64,000 nucleotides of DNA, from the NCBI GenBank assembly GCA_004570955.1, contig SPPL01000002.1, positions 248,001 to 312,000 on the forward strand, given 5' to 3'. A model generated the notes under the pieces. That model saw nothing but the letters and a program-made list of their open reading frames with translations. It did not search any database and had not been told where the DNA came from. Source of the DNA: Jeotgalicoccus nanhaiensis. Lineage in GTDB: Bacteria > Bacillota > Bacilli > Staphylococcales > Salinicoccaceae. The position numbers and the translations under genes were made by a program. Shown one piece after another: positions 1 to 9,348 of this stretch (the stretch's first letter is position 1; each line of letters starts with the position of its first letter).

Positions 1-419
1 TCGATTCTTTAATTGAAAAAATGGAGCGCGCATCGCTTACTGAAATTTCATATAAAGACAAAGATGTGGATATTAAACTTAAAAGAGAATTAACACCGGC
101 AGCTGCACCAGCGCCTCAAACTGTACAGACACAAAGCGCACCAGCGGCGCAGGCTCCGGCTAAAGAAGCTCAGCCTGAAGATGAAGGCCTTGTTGTCAGA
201 GCACCGATGGTCGGGACTTTTTACAAAGCACCTTCACCTGAAGCTGAAGCATACGTTAAAGTAGGAGACACAGTAAGCAGCACATCAGTCGTTTGTATTT
301 TGGAAGCGATGAAATTATTCAATGAAATACAGGCAGAAGTATCCGGTGAAGTTACAGAAATTCTAGTAGATGACGGAGATATGGTTGAATACAATCAGCC
401 ATTATTTAAATTACGATGA
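1..419 (+). CDS. accB: Biotin carboxyl carrier protein of acetyl-CoA carboxylase (5' partial)
   Basis: BCCP carries the biotin that AccC carboxylates and passes to the carboxyltransferase in fatty-acid synthesis. The frame is open from base 3 (D-S-L-I-E-K before the first ATG at 21), matching the usual BCCP N-terminus, so the true start lies upstream of the window. An Ala/Pro/Gln-rich linker is followed by a biotinyl domain with the EAMKLFNE motif; the biotinylated Lys is the codon at 312-314. The stop overlaps the accC start by 4 bp (ATGA), so the two genes are translationally coupled. Confidence 0.95.
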   Translation, partial: DSLIEKMERASLTEISYKDKDVDIKLKRELTPAAAPAPQTVQTQSAPAAQAPAKEAQPEDEGLVVRAPMVGTFYKAPSPEAEAYVKVGDTVSSTSVVCILEAMKLFNEIQAEVSGEVTEILVDDGDMVEYNQPLFKLR

Positions 420-1765
420 TTAAAAAAGTATTAATCGCAAACCGCGGTGAAATCGCGGTAAGAATCATCCGTGCCTGTCACGAACTTGGAATCGAAACTG
501 TCAGTATATACTCTGAAGCAGATCAGGATAGTTTACACCGGAAACTAGCGACAGAATCTTACTGTATCGGGCCAAAACTTTCAAAAGACAGCTACCTGGA
601 TATGATCGGGATTATTACGATTGCTCAGTCAACAGGCTGCGATGCCATTCACCCGGGTTACGGTTTCTTAGCTGAAAACAGCGATTTTGCAGAGATGTGT
701 GAATCATCGAGTTTGATCTTTATCGGACCGATGTCTGAAACGATTTCTCTAATGGGTGTAAAAGATGTCGCGAAGAAAACGATGATTGAAGCGGATGTTC
801 CTACAGTGCCGGGCAGCGACGGTGTAGTGAAATCACTGGATGACGCTTATGAAATTGCTGAAGACATCGGCTATCCGATTATTATTAAAGCAAGCCACGG
901 CGGCGGCGGTAAAGGAATCAGAGTCGCACGGAACAAAGATGAGCTGACACAGAATTATAAATTAACAGAGCAGGAAGCTGAAAGTGCCTTCGGCAATAAG
1001 AGTCTTTATATTGAAAAATATATTGAAAACTTCCGCCATGTTGAAATTCAGGTCCTCGGAGACTATCACGGCAATGTCATTCATTTAGGTGAACGTGACT
1101 GTACAGTTCAGCGCCGTATGCAGAAACTCGTAGAAGAAGCGCCGAGTCCGGTCATCAGTGACAAAACGAGACGCGAAATGGGAGAAACTGCAGTCCGGGC
1201 AGCGAAAAGCATCGATTATATCGGTGCCGGCACGATTGAGTTTATTTATGATTTAAACGACCATAAATATTACTTCATGGAAATGAATACACGTATTCAG
1301 GTTGAACACCCGGTAACGGAAATGATTACCGGCGTAGACCTTGTGAAATCGCAAATACGTGTGGCAATGCATGAACCGATTCCTTATAAACAGGAAGACA
1401 TTAAATTTGAGGGTCACGCCTTTGAATTCAGAGTCAATGCCGAAAACCCGTATAAAAACTTTATGCCGTCGGCAGGGAAGATAACAGAATTCCTTCAGCC
1501 GGGCGGATTTGGAGTGAGAATGGATACTGCATCATATGCAGGCTATGTCATTCCGCCGTACTACGATTCAATGATTGCGAAGCTGATTGTACACGGTAAA
1601 AACCGTGACGAAGCAGTACAGACAGCAAAACGCGCGCTCGGTGAATTCCAAATCTCAGGCATCGATACGACAATTCCGTTCCACCAGAACATCTTATTGA
1701 ATGACGCATTTTTAAACAATGATTATAATACAAATTTCCTGGCAGAACAGGATATTATGAAGTAG
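416..1765 (+). CDS. accC: Biotin carboxylase subunit of acetyl-CoA carboxylase
   Basis: ATP-dependent carboxylation of BCCP-biotin, the first half-reaction of malonyl-CoA synthesis. 449 aa, the normal family length. The N-terminal biotin-carboxylase domain begins [14 protein letters not shown]; the ATP-grasp glycine loop ([10 protein letters not shown]) lies near residue 165, and [14 protein letters not shown] and the C-terminal domain follow. It is coupled to accB. The last 12 codons ([12 protein letters not shown]) recur as a diverged copy at 2383-2421, so the gene end appears to be the boundary of an insertion. Confidence 0.97.
   Translation: MIKKVLIANRGEIAVRIIRACHELGIETVSIYSEADQDSLHRKLATESYCIGPKLSKDSYLDMIGIITIAQSTGCDAIHPGYGFLAENSDFAEMCESSSLIFIGPMSETISLMGVKDVAKKTMIEADVPTVPGSDGVVKSLDDAYEIAEDIGYPIIIKASHGGGGKGIRVARNKDELTQNYKLTEQEAESAFGNKSLYIEKYIENFRHVEIQVLGDYHGNVIHLGERDCTVQRRMQKLVEEAPSPVISDKTRREMGETAVRAAKSIDYIGAGTIEFIYDLNDHKYYFMEMNTRIQVEHPVTEMITGVDLVKSQIRVAMHEPIPYKQEDIKFEGHAFEFRVNAENPYKNFMPSAGKITEFLQPGGFGVRMDTASYAGYVIPPYYDSMIAKLIVHGKNRDEAVQTAKRALGEFQISGIDTTIPFHQNILLNDAFLNNDYNTNFLAEQDIMK
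1727..1765 (+). repeat. Left copy of accC-tail direct repeat
   Basis: These are the last 13 codons of accC including the stop. The copy at 2383-2421 matches at 30 of 39 bases. The final 22 bases (1744-1765 versus 2400-2421) differ at a single position. The pair looks like attachment-site-type flanks of the intervening segment. Confidence 0.7.
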
Positions 1766-1776
1766 CAGTTAAAATA

Positions 1777-1817
1777 ATCCACTTTTTCATTATTAAAATG
1801 AAGGAGTGGATTTTTAT
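1777..1817 (+). terminator. Rho-independent terminator after accC
   Basis: Arms 1777-1791 and 1797-1811 pair over 15 bp with two G-T pairs around a short AT loop, followed by TTTTAT. It ends the accBC transcript in the present arrangement. Confidence 0.75.
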
Positions 1818-1948
1818 ATGAACTTAACAAATCAGTATAATAATTAGTTAAATACTTTTTCGTTCAATTATAATAATGCATTCCTAAACACTATAAAATT
1901 GTCAAGTAGAAAACAATCATTTATAATAATATAAAAGGAGTGGTTATT

Positions 1949-2254
1949 TTGCGAAAAACTAATATGAATAGTGCAAAGCGACTCAACGGCAGTAAAAATG
2001 GATTTATAAAGATTTCACTACCTACTAAACATGGATCTAGCAAAGCTTTTGTTTCAAGACACACACTAGGTAGAAAGACAGCTGTATGGAAATCTGTCCG
2101 AAATATCAGTACTGCAGAGCGTCTGATTCACAATGATAAAAAGCAGCCTAAACAAAAGACAAATCAAACAATAGACATACAAGAATTTGATGATTTATTA
2201 GTTCAATCTCTAGGTGAACGTTCTGAAATTATTAAAGCTCTATCCAGAGTATGA
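1949..2254 (+). CDS. Hypothetical basic protein, possible antitoxin of a decayed Doc-type pair
   Basis: 101 aa, not recognised. The TTG start at 1949 is chosen because AAAAGGAG (1933-1940) sits 8 nt upstream; the earlier in-frame GTG at 1940 lies inside that ribosome-binding site. The protein is Lys/Arg-rich in the N-terminal two thirds (KISLPTKHGSSKAF, LGRKTAVWKSVRN) and more acidic at the C-terminus (DIQEFDDLLVQSLGERSE), which would fit a DNA-binding region plus a partner-binding tail, but this is inference. The stop overlaps the ATG of the Doc-like remnant (ATGA), the coupling typical of antitoxin-toxin operons. Confidence 0.5.
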   Translation: MRKTNMNSAKRLNGSKNGFIKISLPTKHGSSKAFVSRHTLGRKTAVWKSVRNISTAERLIHNDKKQPKQKTNQTIDIQEFDDLLVQSLGERSEIIKALSRV

Positions 2255-2328
2255 GTAACTCAAATGGAAAAAACGTCAAATATCTAACTGCTGAACAAAT
2301 TACAAAAATAAACCGGTTTGTCATATGA
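2251..2328 (+). pseudogene. Remnant of a Doc (Fic/death-on-curing) family toxin N-terminus
   Basis: A 25-codon frame containing YLTAEQITKINRFVI, which resembles the N-terminus of Doc toxins (typically K-Y-L-T-x-E-x-I-x-x-I-N). It stops at 2326-2328, about 100 residues short of a real toxin, with no HxFx(D/N)GNKR Fic motif downstream. It is coupled by ATGA to the preceding gene. It is read as the residue of a deleted toxin; the match is short and from memory of the family. Confidence 0.45.
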
Positions 2329-2382
2329 ACTAAAAAAATTCATTACTGGACATTCTCTTTAACTTTTAAATTCTCACAAAAT

Positions 2383-2421
2383 AGTACTAACATTTTAGTA
2401 GAACAGAATATTATGAAGTAG
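2383..2421 (+). repeat. Right copy of accC-tail direct repeat
   Basis: Encodes STNILVEQNIMK and a stop, against [12 protein letters not shown] at the real accC end. Several differences are synonymous or conservative, which suggests this stretch once was a working accC terminus, either the original one or one brought in from a relative. Homology fades upstream of 2383. Confidence 0.65.
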
Positions 2422-2430
2422 ATGATTAAG

Positions 2431-2475
2431 ACCGTCTTTTTATTCCTTTTGGAATAGGGAGACGGTTTTTATCTT
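2431..2475 (+). terminator. Strong rho-independent terminator
   Basis: Arms 2431-2446 and 2451-2466 form a 16-bp stem with G-T pairs and a 4-nt T loop, followed by a T run. It lies just after the duplicated accC tail, so it may be the ancestral accBC terminator. Confidence 0.8.
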
Positions 2476-2523
2476 TTTCTTTTTAGGGTAGATATCAGTA
2501 AATCACAGGAGGAGGATTTACAA

Positions 2524-3069
2524 ATGAATAATTTCCTTGAAGTATTTAATGATGAACTGAAAAAAGTGCAAAATGAGGAACAGGATGATGGTTCTCAAGT
2601 ACAGCACGATGATAATTATTTTGAAGAAATTGAAAAAGATCTGGGTGAGATTCCCGAGATTTACGCACCGGTAATTGAAATAATTAAGCAAAAGTTTGAT
2701 GATACTGCAGAGATAAAAAGTCCGAAAGATTATAAAGCAGGGGAAGAGATAACGATAAATTATAAAGGCAGCACTGCGATATCTTATCAGCTGCAGAAAA
2801 ATAAAGTATCTTCAAATGTTCCCGCGGCCTACAGAATTAAAATCGGCGGTAAATTGCAGCTGCCGGATATGCTGGTGCAGACGAATGTGAATGGTCATTA
2901 TTATTACTTTGAAGATAAACACACGTCGACAGAAGACAGAGATAAAGATGATCTTGTCGGTATTCCATACCAGGATGCGGACGGTGTGGTTGAAACCGAT
3001 CAGTTTGAGAGAGTATTAGAGAAGCATATTGTAAGGCTGGCGAGATATGTGGGACAGAATAATTTGTAG
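2524..3069 (+). CDS. Hypothetical acidic protein, 181 aa
   Basis: Not recognised. It has an excellent ribosome-binding site (AGGAGGAGG at 2507-2515) before the ATG. The N-terminal ~50 residues are strongly acidic and Gln-rich without a signal peptide. The middle is a mixed beta-rich stretch (ITINYKGSTAISYQ; KLQLPDMLVQTNVNGHYYYF) and the end is charged (EDKHTSTEDRDKDD). It is probably cytosolic. It sits between accC and the asp23-like gene, where Bacillus has nothing, next to the accC-tail insertion, so it is lineage-specific cargo by position. It is flanked by terminators on both sides and so is monocistronic. Confidence 0.7.
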   Translation: MNNFLEVFNDELKKVQNEEQDDGSQVQHDDNYFEEIEKDLGEIPEIYAPVIEIIKQKFDDTAEIKSPKDYKAGEEITINYKGSTAISYQLQKNKVSSNVPAAYRIKIGGKLQLPDMLVQTNVNGHYYYFEDKHTSTEDRDKDDLVGIPYQDADGVVETDQFERVLEKHIVRLARYVGQNNL

Positions 3070-3100
3070 AAACTATGCTCTTCTAAATCATTATTAACAG

Positions 3101-3131
3101 ATTGACTGGCTTTTTCAGCCGGTCAATTTTG
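3101..3131 (+). terminator. Rho-independent terminator
   Basis: ATTGACTGGCT (3101-3111) pairs with AGCCGGTCAAT (3117-3127), followed by TTTT. It ends the preceding hypothetical gene. Confidence 0.75.
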
Positions 3132-3374
3132 ATTCAATTATCCAGTTTATATTTTTATAATAAAATTAGTTCATTGCGGAGCAAAGCACTCAATTACCAC
3201 CTTCCACCTGTTTTCCGCAGCTTATTGACTAGAACCGTAAATAGACATATATTTAAAGTAACAAAATACAGCTTAAAGACTTTTCCGAACGGAGTCAGCG
3301 GTTTATCGATCCATTCAGCAAACCATTTAATATTACCCGCGTCACGTGATATAATAAAAGAGTGAGGTGATTGT
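3132..3374. other. Gene-free gap with extended -10 promoter for the asp23-like operon
   Basis: No supported gene on the + strand. An extended -10 (TGATATAAT, 3347-3355) lies 20 bp before the asp23-like start; the -35 (around 3327) is weak. On the - strand a frame running down to a stop at 3194-3196 reads like coding sequence (ends VNKLRKTGGRW) but has no ATG, GTG or TTG start, so it is at best a gene fragment. Confidence 0.55.
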
Positions 3375-3725
3375 ATGATTTTACAAAATCATAATACAAA
3401 TTTGGGCAGCATCGAAATCTCCAGTGAAGTCATTGAAGTAATCGCAAGCATTGCGGTTGAAGAAACTAAAGGCGTTCACTCATTGCAAAATAATTTTGCC
3501 AGTGGTAATATCGAAAAGATTGGGAAGAAATTCCGAGGCCGCGGTGTGAAAGTCGAGACTAAAGATGGTCAGATTCACATTGCGATTTACGTCGTATTAT
3601 CAACTGACAGAAACGTTCACAGCGTAGCTGAACGTATTCAGGAAAATGTTAAACAAGCTGTAAATGATATGCTCGAAGTCACAGTTAACGAAACTAACGT
3701 GCACATCGTTAATATTATTAAATAA
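3375..3725 (+). CDS. Asp23/Gls24 family envelope-stress protein (YqhY-like)
   Basis: 116 aa, the usual size. Asp23-family core: GSIEISSEVIEVIASIAVEETKGVHSL at the N-terminus, then GRGVKVETKDGQIHIAIYVVL and a C-terminal helix with VNDMLEVTVNETNVHIVNI. The YqhY subfamily sits between accC and nusB in Bacillales and has been linked to control of acetyl-CoA carboxylase; that link is family knowledge. Here an insertion has separated it from accC, and it has its own extended -10 promoter. It is followed by nusB after 27 bp. Confidence 0.88.
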   Translation: MILQNHNTNLGSIEISSEVIEVIASIAVEETKGVHSLQNNFASGNIEKIGKKFRGRGVKVETKDGQIHIAIYVVLSTDRNVHSVAERIQENVKQAVNDMLEVTVNETNVHIVNIIK

Positions 3726-3752
3726 GTTAATAGAATAGGTTTAGGTGTAAGC

Positions 3753-4136
3753 ATGAAGAGACATGAACAAAGAAAGAAAGCATTTCAGCTGTTATTTCAA
3801 ATAGATAAAAACGTTGTTGAGCTGAGAAATGCCCGTTTTTACGAAGTCTATCAGACTGAAACATTTGTTAAATCGGTGATCGATTACTATATCCAGAATC
3901 AGGATCAGGTAAATGATGAAATCAGCCGTTACTTAACAGGGTATACGATTGATCGTATATCAAAAGTAGAAAGAAATATATTACGTCTCGCGGTCAGTGA
4001 ACTGCAGAGTCATGGTGCACCTGTAAAAGTTGTCATTGATGAAGCGGTGAAAATCGCCAAAAACTACGGTGACAAAGACAGCCATCGTTTCGTTAACGGG
4101 GTATTGAAGAACTTTGCCGTACAGAATGAAGGTTAG
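3753..4136 (+). CDS. nusB: Transcription antitermination factor NusB
   Basis: RNA-binding factor that, with NusE, forms the rRNA antitermination complex on boxA. 127 aa all-helical protein with the conserved KRHEQRKKAFQLLFQ N-terminus, DRISKVERNILRLAV and VIDEAVKIAKNYGDKDSHRFVNGVL signature. It is 5 bp upstream of xseA; Bacillus has folD between the two and it is missing here. Confidence 0.96.
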   Translation: MKRHEQRKKAFQLLFQIDKNVVELRNARFYEVYQTETFVKSVIDYYIQNQDQVNDEISRYLTGYTIDRISKVERNILRLAVSELQSHGAPVKVVIDEAVKIAKNYGDKDSHRFVNGVLKNFAVQNEG

Positions 4137-4141
4137 GTAAA

Positions 4142-5482
4142 ATGGATAGTACAAAGTATTTATCAGTTCAGTCATTAACAAAATATATTAAATATAAATT
4201 TGAAAAAGACCCGTACCTGCAACGGGTCTTTCTTAAGGGTGAGCTGTCGAATGTGAAACATCATACGAACGGCCACATTTATTTTTCTGTTAAAGATGAC
4301 AGATCCGTCATCAGTGCGGTTATGTTCAGATACGATGCTGAAAAACTGAATTTCAAGCCCGAAGAGGGGCAGAATGTCCTTCTGGCAGGAAATATTACTC
4401 TGTACGAAGCCCGCGGGCAATACCAGATTTACGTTAAAGAAATGCAGATTGACGGTATCGGCCAGCTGTTTTTAAAGCTGGAACAGAACAAAGAGCTGCT
4501 GAAGAAAAAGGGCTACTTGAATCCGGAGCACAAAAAGGCGATTCCTGCTTTCCCGGAACATATCGCCATCGTCTCCTCATCGACGAGTGCAGCGATTAAG
4601 GATATGATCACCACCTTAACCCGCAGATATCCGCTCGTTAAGGTTACTTTATTAAATACATATGTCCAGGGCGGCCGCAGCCAGGAGAGTGTTCTTACAA
4701 ATCTTAAAAGAGCGGACTCACTCGGCGCGGACACAGTAATTCTTGCCCGGGGCGGAGGGTCGATTGAAGATCTGTGGACCTTTAATGAATTGGAAGTCGC
4801 ACTCGCAGTATTTAATATGGATACGCCGGTAATAACAGGGGTAGGCCACGAGACAGATATTACGCTCGTTGACTATGTCAGTGATCTCCGGGCGCCGACA
4901 CCGACTGCTGCAGCTGAACAGGCTGTGCCTAATATCAGAGATTTAAATCTCCGTCTAGGCGAGCTCGGCAGGCAGGCGGATAATCTGATAATGACAAAAA
5001 TTGACCGGTCCAGAAAACAGCTGGAAGGGCTGGCGAATTACTACAAGTTTAAAAATCCGAATTTATTATATACAGAAGAGACTGGAAGGCTGCGAGATTT
5101 AACCGCGTCACTTGATAATTATATGTCTTCCTCGCTGCTCGAAAACCGGCACATGCTGGACAGGCATATGTCTTCCTTGTCCTACAGCAGTCCGTCACCT
5201 CTTATAAGAAACGGGCAGGCGGAACTTCTGAGAACAAAAGATGAGCTGAAACGCCGGATAAAAGCGGTGCTCGGCCGGAAGATGGAACACCTTTCAGGAA
5301 ACATTAATGTGCTGGAATCAGTCAGTCCGGTTCAAGTATTAAAAAGAGGCTATTCTTATACAACGTTTAATAATAGAATAGTAACGGAAGCAAAAAACTT
5401 AAAAGTTGGCGATGTTATTGAAACATCATTTAATCGAGGCACAGTCAGCGCGAAAGTAACTGAGGTGAATACAGATGACTAA
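4142..5482 (+). CDS. xseA: Exodeoxyribonuclease VII large subunit
   Basis: Catalytic subunit of the single-strand-specific exonuclease VII. 446 aa. The N-terminal OB-fold is at about residues 1-100, and the catalytic domain has [27 protein letters not shown] and APTPTAAAE; a long coiled-coil segment (about 265-390) follows that docks XseB. It overlaps xseB by 8 bp, so the two subunits are coupled. Confidence 0.96.
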   Translation: MDSTKYLSVQSLTKYIKYKFEKDPYLQRVFLKGELSNVKHHTNGHIYFSVKDDRSVISAVMFRYDAEKLNFKPEEGQNVLLAGNITLYEARGQYQIYVKEMQIDGIGQLFLKLEQNKELLKKKGYLNPEHKKAIPAFPEHIAIVSSSTSAAIKDMITTLTRRYPLVKVTLLNTYVQGGRSQESVLTNLKRADSLGADTVILARGGGSIEDLWTFNELEVALAVFNMDTPVITGVGHETDITLVDYVSDLRAPTPTAAAEQAVPNIRDLNLRLGELGRQADNLIMTKIDRSRKQLEGLANYYKFKNPNLLYTEETGRLRDLTASLDNYMSSSLLENRHMLDRHMSSLSYSSPSPLIRNGQAELLRTKDELKRRIKAVLGRKMEHLSGNINVLESVSPVQVLKRGYSYTTFNNRIVTEAKNLKVGDVIETSFNRGTVSAKVTEVNTDD

Positions 5483-5684
5483 AAATGATCAGACTTTTGA
5501 AATGAAAATGACGAGACTGGAAACAATCGTTAAATCGCTCGATGAAGAGGAAGTATCCCTGGAAAAGTCGCTGGAACTTTATCAAGAAGGTATTAAACTT
5601 TCACAGGAATGCGATAATATATTGAAAAATGCCGAGTTAAAAGTTGAAGAACTCAATAAGGATACTGATAACGATGGAGAATAA
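5475..5684 (+). CDS. xseB: Exodeoxyribonuclease VII small subunit
   Basis: 69 aa, normal size. Two-helix protein with the family motif [19 protein letters not shown] and the following [15 protein letters not shown]. It binds the XseA coiled coil. It overlaps xseA at its start and ispA at its end (11 bp if ispA starts at 5674). Confidence 0.95.
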   Translation: MTKNDQTFEMKMTRLETIVKSLDEEEVSLEKSLELYQEGIKLSQECDNILKNAELKVEELNKDTDNDGE

Positions 5685-6552
5685 AAACAAAGCTTATATC
5701 GATAAAGTGAAATCCCATATACTTCTGCATCTGAAAGAATATCAGCATTCTGAAACAATTTACGAGGCGAGTAAATATTCCGTTGAAGCCGGCGGCAAAG
5801 GACTCCGTCCGCTGTTGTTATTTACTGCGCTGGAGGCACTCAACACAGACGTCTCAAAAGGTGTCAGTGCGGCATCCGCGATTGAGATGATTCATACTTA
5901 TTCGCTGATTCATGATGATCTGCCTGCCATGGATAACGATGAACTGAGACGCGGCAAGCCGACAAACCATGTCGTCTTCGGTGAAGCGGCGGCAATTCTT
6001 GCCGGCGACAACCTGCTCAATGAAAGTATTAATGTGCTTGCGAAAGACAAGGCATTATCAGCAGAAGTCAGAATTAAACTCGTTGAGATAATTTCTTCTG
6101 CGAGCGGCCAGTCAGGCATGATCAGCGGGCAAATGCTCGATATCGAAGCGGAGAAACGGAAAACATCGCTTGATGAACTCGAAAAAATACATGCTTACAA
6201 AACCGGTGCGCTGATTAAAGCACCTGTGACAGCAGCGTGCATTATTGCCGGTGCGGAACCTCAGGTGACCTCGCGTCTTGAGGAATTCAGCGAAGTTATC
6301 GGCGTCCTGTTTCAGATTAAGGATGATATTTTAGATCTTGAAGGTAATCCTGAAATTACAGGTAAGAATACGGGCAGCGACGCGAAAAAAGGCAAAGTGA
6401 CCTATGTGAGTGAACTTGGGTTAAAAGGCGCTAAGGCTGCCTTGAATGATAAAGAAGAAGAGGCATACGGCATCCTAGACAGTCTGGATGGATTAATAGC
6501 GACAGCGGGATTACGTAAAATCGTTCAGATGTTTGCTGAAAGAGATCAATGA
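5674..6552 (+). CDS. ispA: Polyprenyl (farnesyl) diphosphate synthase
   Basis: Condenses IPP with DMAPP/GPP to farnesyl diphosphate. 292 aa from the ATG at 5674, preferred over 5644 because it gives the usual family length and a minimal overlap with xseB. First aspartate-rich motif DDLPAMDND followed by RRGKPTNH; second motif KDDILDLEG. It lies immediately upstream of dxs in the Bacillus order. Its stop codon is embedded in the following terminator stem. Confidence 0.94.
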   Translation: MENKNKAYIDKVKSHILLHLKEYQHSETIYEASKYSVEAGGKGLRPLLLFTALEALNTDVSKGVSAASAIEMIHTYSLIHDDLPAMDNDELRRGKPTNHVVFGEAAAILAGDNLLNESINVLAKDKALSAEVRIKLVEIISSASGQSGMISGQMLDIEAEKRKTSLDELEKIHAYKTGALIKAPVTAACIIAGAEPQVTSRLEEFSEVIGVLFQIKDDILDLEGNPEITGKNTGSDAKKGKVTYVSELGLKGAKAALNDKEEEAYGILDSLDGLIATAGLRKIVQMFAERDQ

Positions 6553-6590
6553 TAATTCATATGTCAGTATGAATTATCATTTTTCTTTTT
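6549..6590 (+). terminator. Rho-independent terminator after ispA
   Basis: Perfect 13-bp arms 6549-6561 and 6568-6580 around a 6-nt loop, then TTTTTCTTTTT. The left arm includes the ispA stop codon. It separates the xse-ispA transcript from dxs. Confidence 0.85.
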
Positions 6591-6646
6591 GGTCCGAACA
6601 GTATAGTGTTATAATAATTACTAGTAAATTTAAAGGTGGTTGCTAT

Positions 6647-8539
6647 ATGAATATATATAGTATTGACGAGCCATCATTTGTGAAAAATTTAAATGAAGAA
6701 GAGCTCGTACAGCTAGCAAGTGACATAAGAGAATTTCTCATCGAGTCATGTGCAGTAACAGGCGGCCACATCGGAGCAAACTTAGGTGTTGTTGAATTGA
6801 CAATTGCACTTCATAAGTACTTTGATTCACCGTCGGATAAACTGATTTTCGATGTAGGGCATCAAGCATATATACACAAAATTTTAACAGGTAGAAGTGC
6901 GGATTTCGCCACGCTCAGACAATATAAAGGATTATGCGGATTTCCAAAAATGCGCGAAAGCGAGCATGATGTATGGGAAGCGGGCCATTCATCGACATCG
7001 CTCTCAGCTGCGATGGGTTTTGCAAAAGCACGCGATATTAAAGGTGAAAAAAATCACGTTGTTCCGATAATAGGCGACGGTGCACTGACCGGCGGTATGG
7101 CGCTTGAAGCCCTGAACCATATCGGCAGTGACAAGACGAATATGACGATTATTTTAAACGATAACGAAATGAGCATTGCGCCAAATGTCGGCGCACTTCA
7201 CAATATGCTCGGACGCATGAGAACCAATACTCAGTACAACAAATTTAAACATGGTGCGGAAGGGTTTATCGAACGTCTGCCGCAGGTCGGCACGACGCTC
7301 CGGGATCTCGCTGACCGTTTTAAAGATAGTACAAAATATATGTTTGTCGACGGTATTTTCTTTGAAGAACTCGGCATTAAATATATCGGTCCTGTCGATG
7401 GTCATAATTTTGAAGATCTCGGTGCAGCGATTAAAACTTCCAAAGAATATGATGGTCCCGTTCTGATTCACGTCATTACGAAAAAAGGTAAAGGCTATCA
7501 TCCAGCAGAACACGACAAGCTGGGTATCTGGCACGGACTCGGACCGTATAAAATCGATACCGGCGAAGTGCTCGGCACGAAGAAAACAGAATCGTGGAGC
7601 GCATTTATGTCGAACACTGTACTCGACCGCGCCCATCAAGATGAGACAATTGTTGCCATGACACCGGCTATGCCTGTCGGCAGCAAACTGACAAAATTCC
7701 AGAATGAACTGCCGGAACGTTTCTTTGATACCGGTATTGCTGAACAGCATGCCGTGACAATGGCAGCAGGATTAGCGGCTGCAGGCTTGAAACCGTACCT
7801 TGCAATCTATTCAACTTTCCTGCAGCGCGGTTACGACCAGCTTCTGCACGACGTTGACAGACAAAATCTCAATGTGCTTCTCGGTATCGACCGGAGCGGT
7901 CTTGTCGGTGCGGATGGTGAAACTCATCAGGGCGTCTTTGACATCAGCTTTATTGCACCGCTCCCTAATATCACATTAATGATGCCGAGAGACGAAAAAG
8001 AAGCTGAGATGATGATTGATTTATCATTTGAAACTGAAGGCCCGATGGCCATCCGCTATCCGCGCGGCAATGTCCAGGGTATCGATATGAAAGAAGACCG
8101 AAAACCGCTTAAAATCGGGAGTTGGGAAGTGCTCCGTGAAGGCCGTGATGCCGCACTAATTTCGTACGGACCGACGCTTCAGACTGTATTGGAAGCTGCT
8201 GATTCACTAAGTAAAGAGGGCATTGAAGTTAGAGTGATAAACGCACGCTTTATTAAGCCGATGGATACTGCTCTCCTTAATTCTCTCGGAGAGAGCGGAA
8301 TTCCTGTATTTGTTATAGAAGAAGCAATGCTTACAGGCGGTCTCGGCAGCATGGTGTCCACCTATATGAACGATGAACTGTACACGAATAAAATTCAGCG
8401 TCTAGGGATTGATAATGAATATATCGAACACGGCGATGTGGATCTGCTGCTCCGTGATATCGGCATTACAGCAGAAAATATTGCACACCGGACTAAACAG
8501 CTGACAGGGGCATCTTATGAAGAAAATGCGAATCGATGA
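6647..8539 (+). CDS. dxs: 1-deoxy-D-xylulose-5-phosphate synthase
   Basis: Thiamine-diphosphate enzyme joining pyruvate and glyceraldehyde-3-phosphate, first step of the MEP isoprenoid pathway. 630 aa from the ATG at 6647 (AAAGGTGG at 6632-6639 upstream); an earlier in-frame start at 6533 would run through the ispA terminator. TPP-binding stretch [18 protein letters not shown] plus [10 protein letters not shown], then the transketolase pyrimidine domain ([16 protein letters not shown]) and C-terminal domain. A -10-like TATAAT lies at 6610-6615. Most Staphylococcus species lack this gene and use mevalonate, so its presence is informative about the genus. It overlaps tlyA by 23 bp. Confidence 0.96.
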   Translation: MNIYSIDEPSFVKNLNEEELVQLASDIREFLIESCAVTGGHIGANLGVVELTIALHKYFDSPSDKLIFDVGHQAYIHKILTGRSADFATLRQYKGLCGFPKMRESEHDVWEAGHSSTSLSAAMGFAKARDIKGEKNHVVPIIGDGALTGGMALEALNHIGSDKTNMTIILNDNEMSIAPNVGALHNMLGRMRTNTQYNKFKHGAEGFIERLPQVGTTLRDLADRFKDSTKYMFVDGIFFEELGIKYIGPVDGHNFEDLGAAIKTSKEYDGPVLIHVITKKGKGYHPAEHDKLGIWHGLGPYKIDTGEVLGTKKTESWSAFMSNTVLDRAHQDETIVAMTPAMPVGSKLTKFQNELPERFFDTGIAEQHAVTMAAGLAAAGLKPYLAIYSTFLQRGYDQLLHDVDRQNLNVLLGIDRSGLVGADGETHQGVFDISFIAPLPNITLMMPRDEKEAEMMIDLSFETEGPMAIRYPRGNVQGIDMKEDRKPLKIGSWEVLREGRDAALISYGPTLQTVLEAADSLSKEGIEVRVINARFIKPMDTALLNSLGESGIPVFVIEEAMLTGGLGSMVSTYMNDELYTNKIQRLGIDNEYIEHGDVDLLLRDIGITAENIAHRTKQLTGASYEENANR

Positions 8540-9302
8540 ATATATTTTCGAACATTTTAATGTCGGTTCAATAGATGATATACAAAAATTAATTATGGCA
8601 GGGAAAGTATTAAACAATAATGAACCTGTTTATAAAGCTTCAGATAAAATTGCGCCCGAAAAAGCACAGGTCAGATTTAAAAATGTGAAGCAGTTCGTTT
8701 CGCGCGGGGGCTTAAAGTTAAAACACGCCATCGATTATTTCAGACTGGATTTAAAGGGTAAAGTAATGCTCGATATCGGCTCATCCACGGGCGGTTTTAC
8801 CGACTGCGCACTCAAGCACGGCGCAAAATACGTCTATGCTGTCGATGTCGGTACTAACCAGCTCGCCTACCAGCTGAGAATTGATGAGCGGGTATCCGTG
8901 ATGGAGCAGACCAATTTTAAAGAGACTGTAATCGAAAATTTCGATCCGCTCCCGGATTTCATTTCAATCGATGTCTCGTTCACATCAATTGTACCGATTC
9001 TCCGTCATATAAAAGCATTGTTTACCCATAATATCGAAATTGCAGCTTTAATTAAGCCTCAATTTGAAAGTTATCTGGAAGAACGGGAAGAGAGCGGTAT
9101 TATTACAAATCTCGATACGCATTATCAGGTCCTTCAGCGTGTGCAAAAAGAATGCGAAACACTCGATTTTAATCTGTCAGCAATTGAGCGTTCTCCGATT
9201 ACGGGAACTAAAGGCAATAGAGAATATCTCTTTTATCTGACAGCCGAACCAAATGAATATGCAGTAATAGACAAAGACATCAAAGCCGTCGTGTACGGCT
9301 GA
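8517..9302 (+). CDS. tlyA: TlyA-family rRNA 2'-O-methyltransferase (YqxC-like)
   Basis: 261 aa. N-terminal S4 RNA-binding domain (about 1-60), [14 protein letters not shown] linker, then an FtsJ-type Rossmann methyltransferase with SAM motif [19 protein letters not shown]. Family members methylate ribose of rRNA cytidines; some were called hemolysins historically. The start overlaps the dxs end by 23 bp with AGGGG just upstream, and argR follows as in Bacillus. Confidence 0.92.
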   Translation: MKKMRIDEYIFEHFNVGSIDDIQKLIMAGKVLNNNEPVYKASDKIAPEKAQVRFKNVKQFVSRGGLKLKHAIDYFRLDLKGKVMLDIGSSTGGFTDCALKHGAKYVYAVDVGTNQLAYQLRIDERVSVMEQTNFKETVIENFDPLPDFISIDVSFTSIVPILRHIKALFTHNIEIAALIKPQFESYLEEREESGIITNLDTHYQVLQRVQKECETLDFNLSAIERSPITGTKGNREYLFYLTAEPNEYAVIDKDIKAVVYG

Positions 9303-9315
9303 TGTCTTTGTTTTT
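9272..9315 (+). terminator. Rho-independent terminator after tlyA
   Basis: CAAAGACATCA (9272-9282) pairs with TGATGTCTTTG (9300-9310) with an inner GCCG/CGGC pairing, then a T run. The left arm is within the tlyA coding end. Confidence 0.78.
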
Positions 9316-9348
9316 GCTATGCAAAGAGAGCGGCTTATGATAATATAA

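Larger units (their letters stand above)
1766..2421. mobile_element. Small island-like insertion at the accC 3' end
   Basis: This 656-bp segment separates the accC stop from a second accC-like tail (STNILVEQNIMK plus stop). It is AT-rich and has its own terminator at the left, a 101-aa unrecognised gene and the remnant of a Doc-like toxin. Target gene restored at one edge and duplicated at the other is how site-specific elements that use gene 3' ends look, but no integrase is present. It may be a relic left by deletion, or a product of homologous exchange with a relative. Boundaries rest on the direct repeat only. Confidence 0.45.

Noticed and set aside
3102-3365. 87-aa + strand frame before the asp23-like gene
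   Set aside because: Its start is inside a terminator stem, it lacks an RBS and runs through the asp23-like promoter; composition is not protein-like.
7154-7750. 198-aa antisense frame inside dxs
   Set aside because: It lies wholly within a well-supported essential gene, has no RBS and is a codon-pattern shadow; the same holds for the long antisense frames at 47275-47967 (hepT) and 48792-49472 (aroC).
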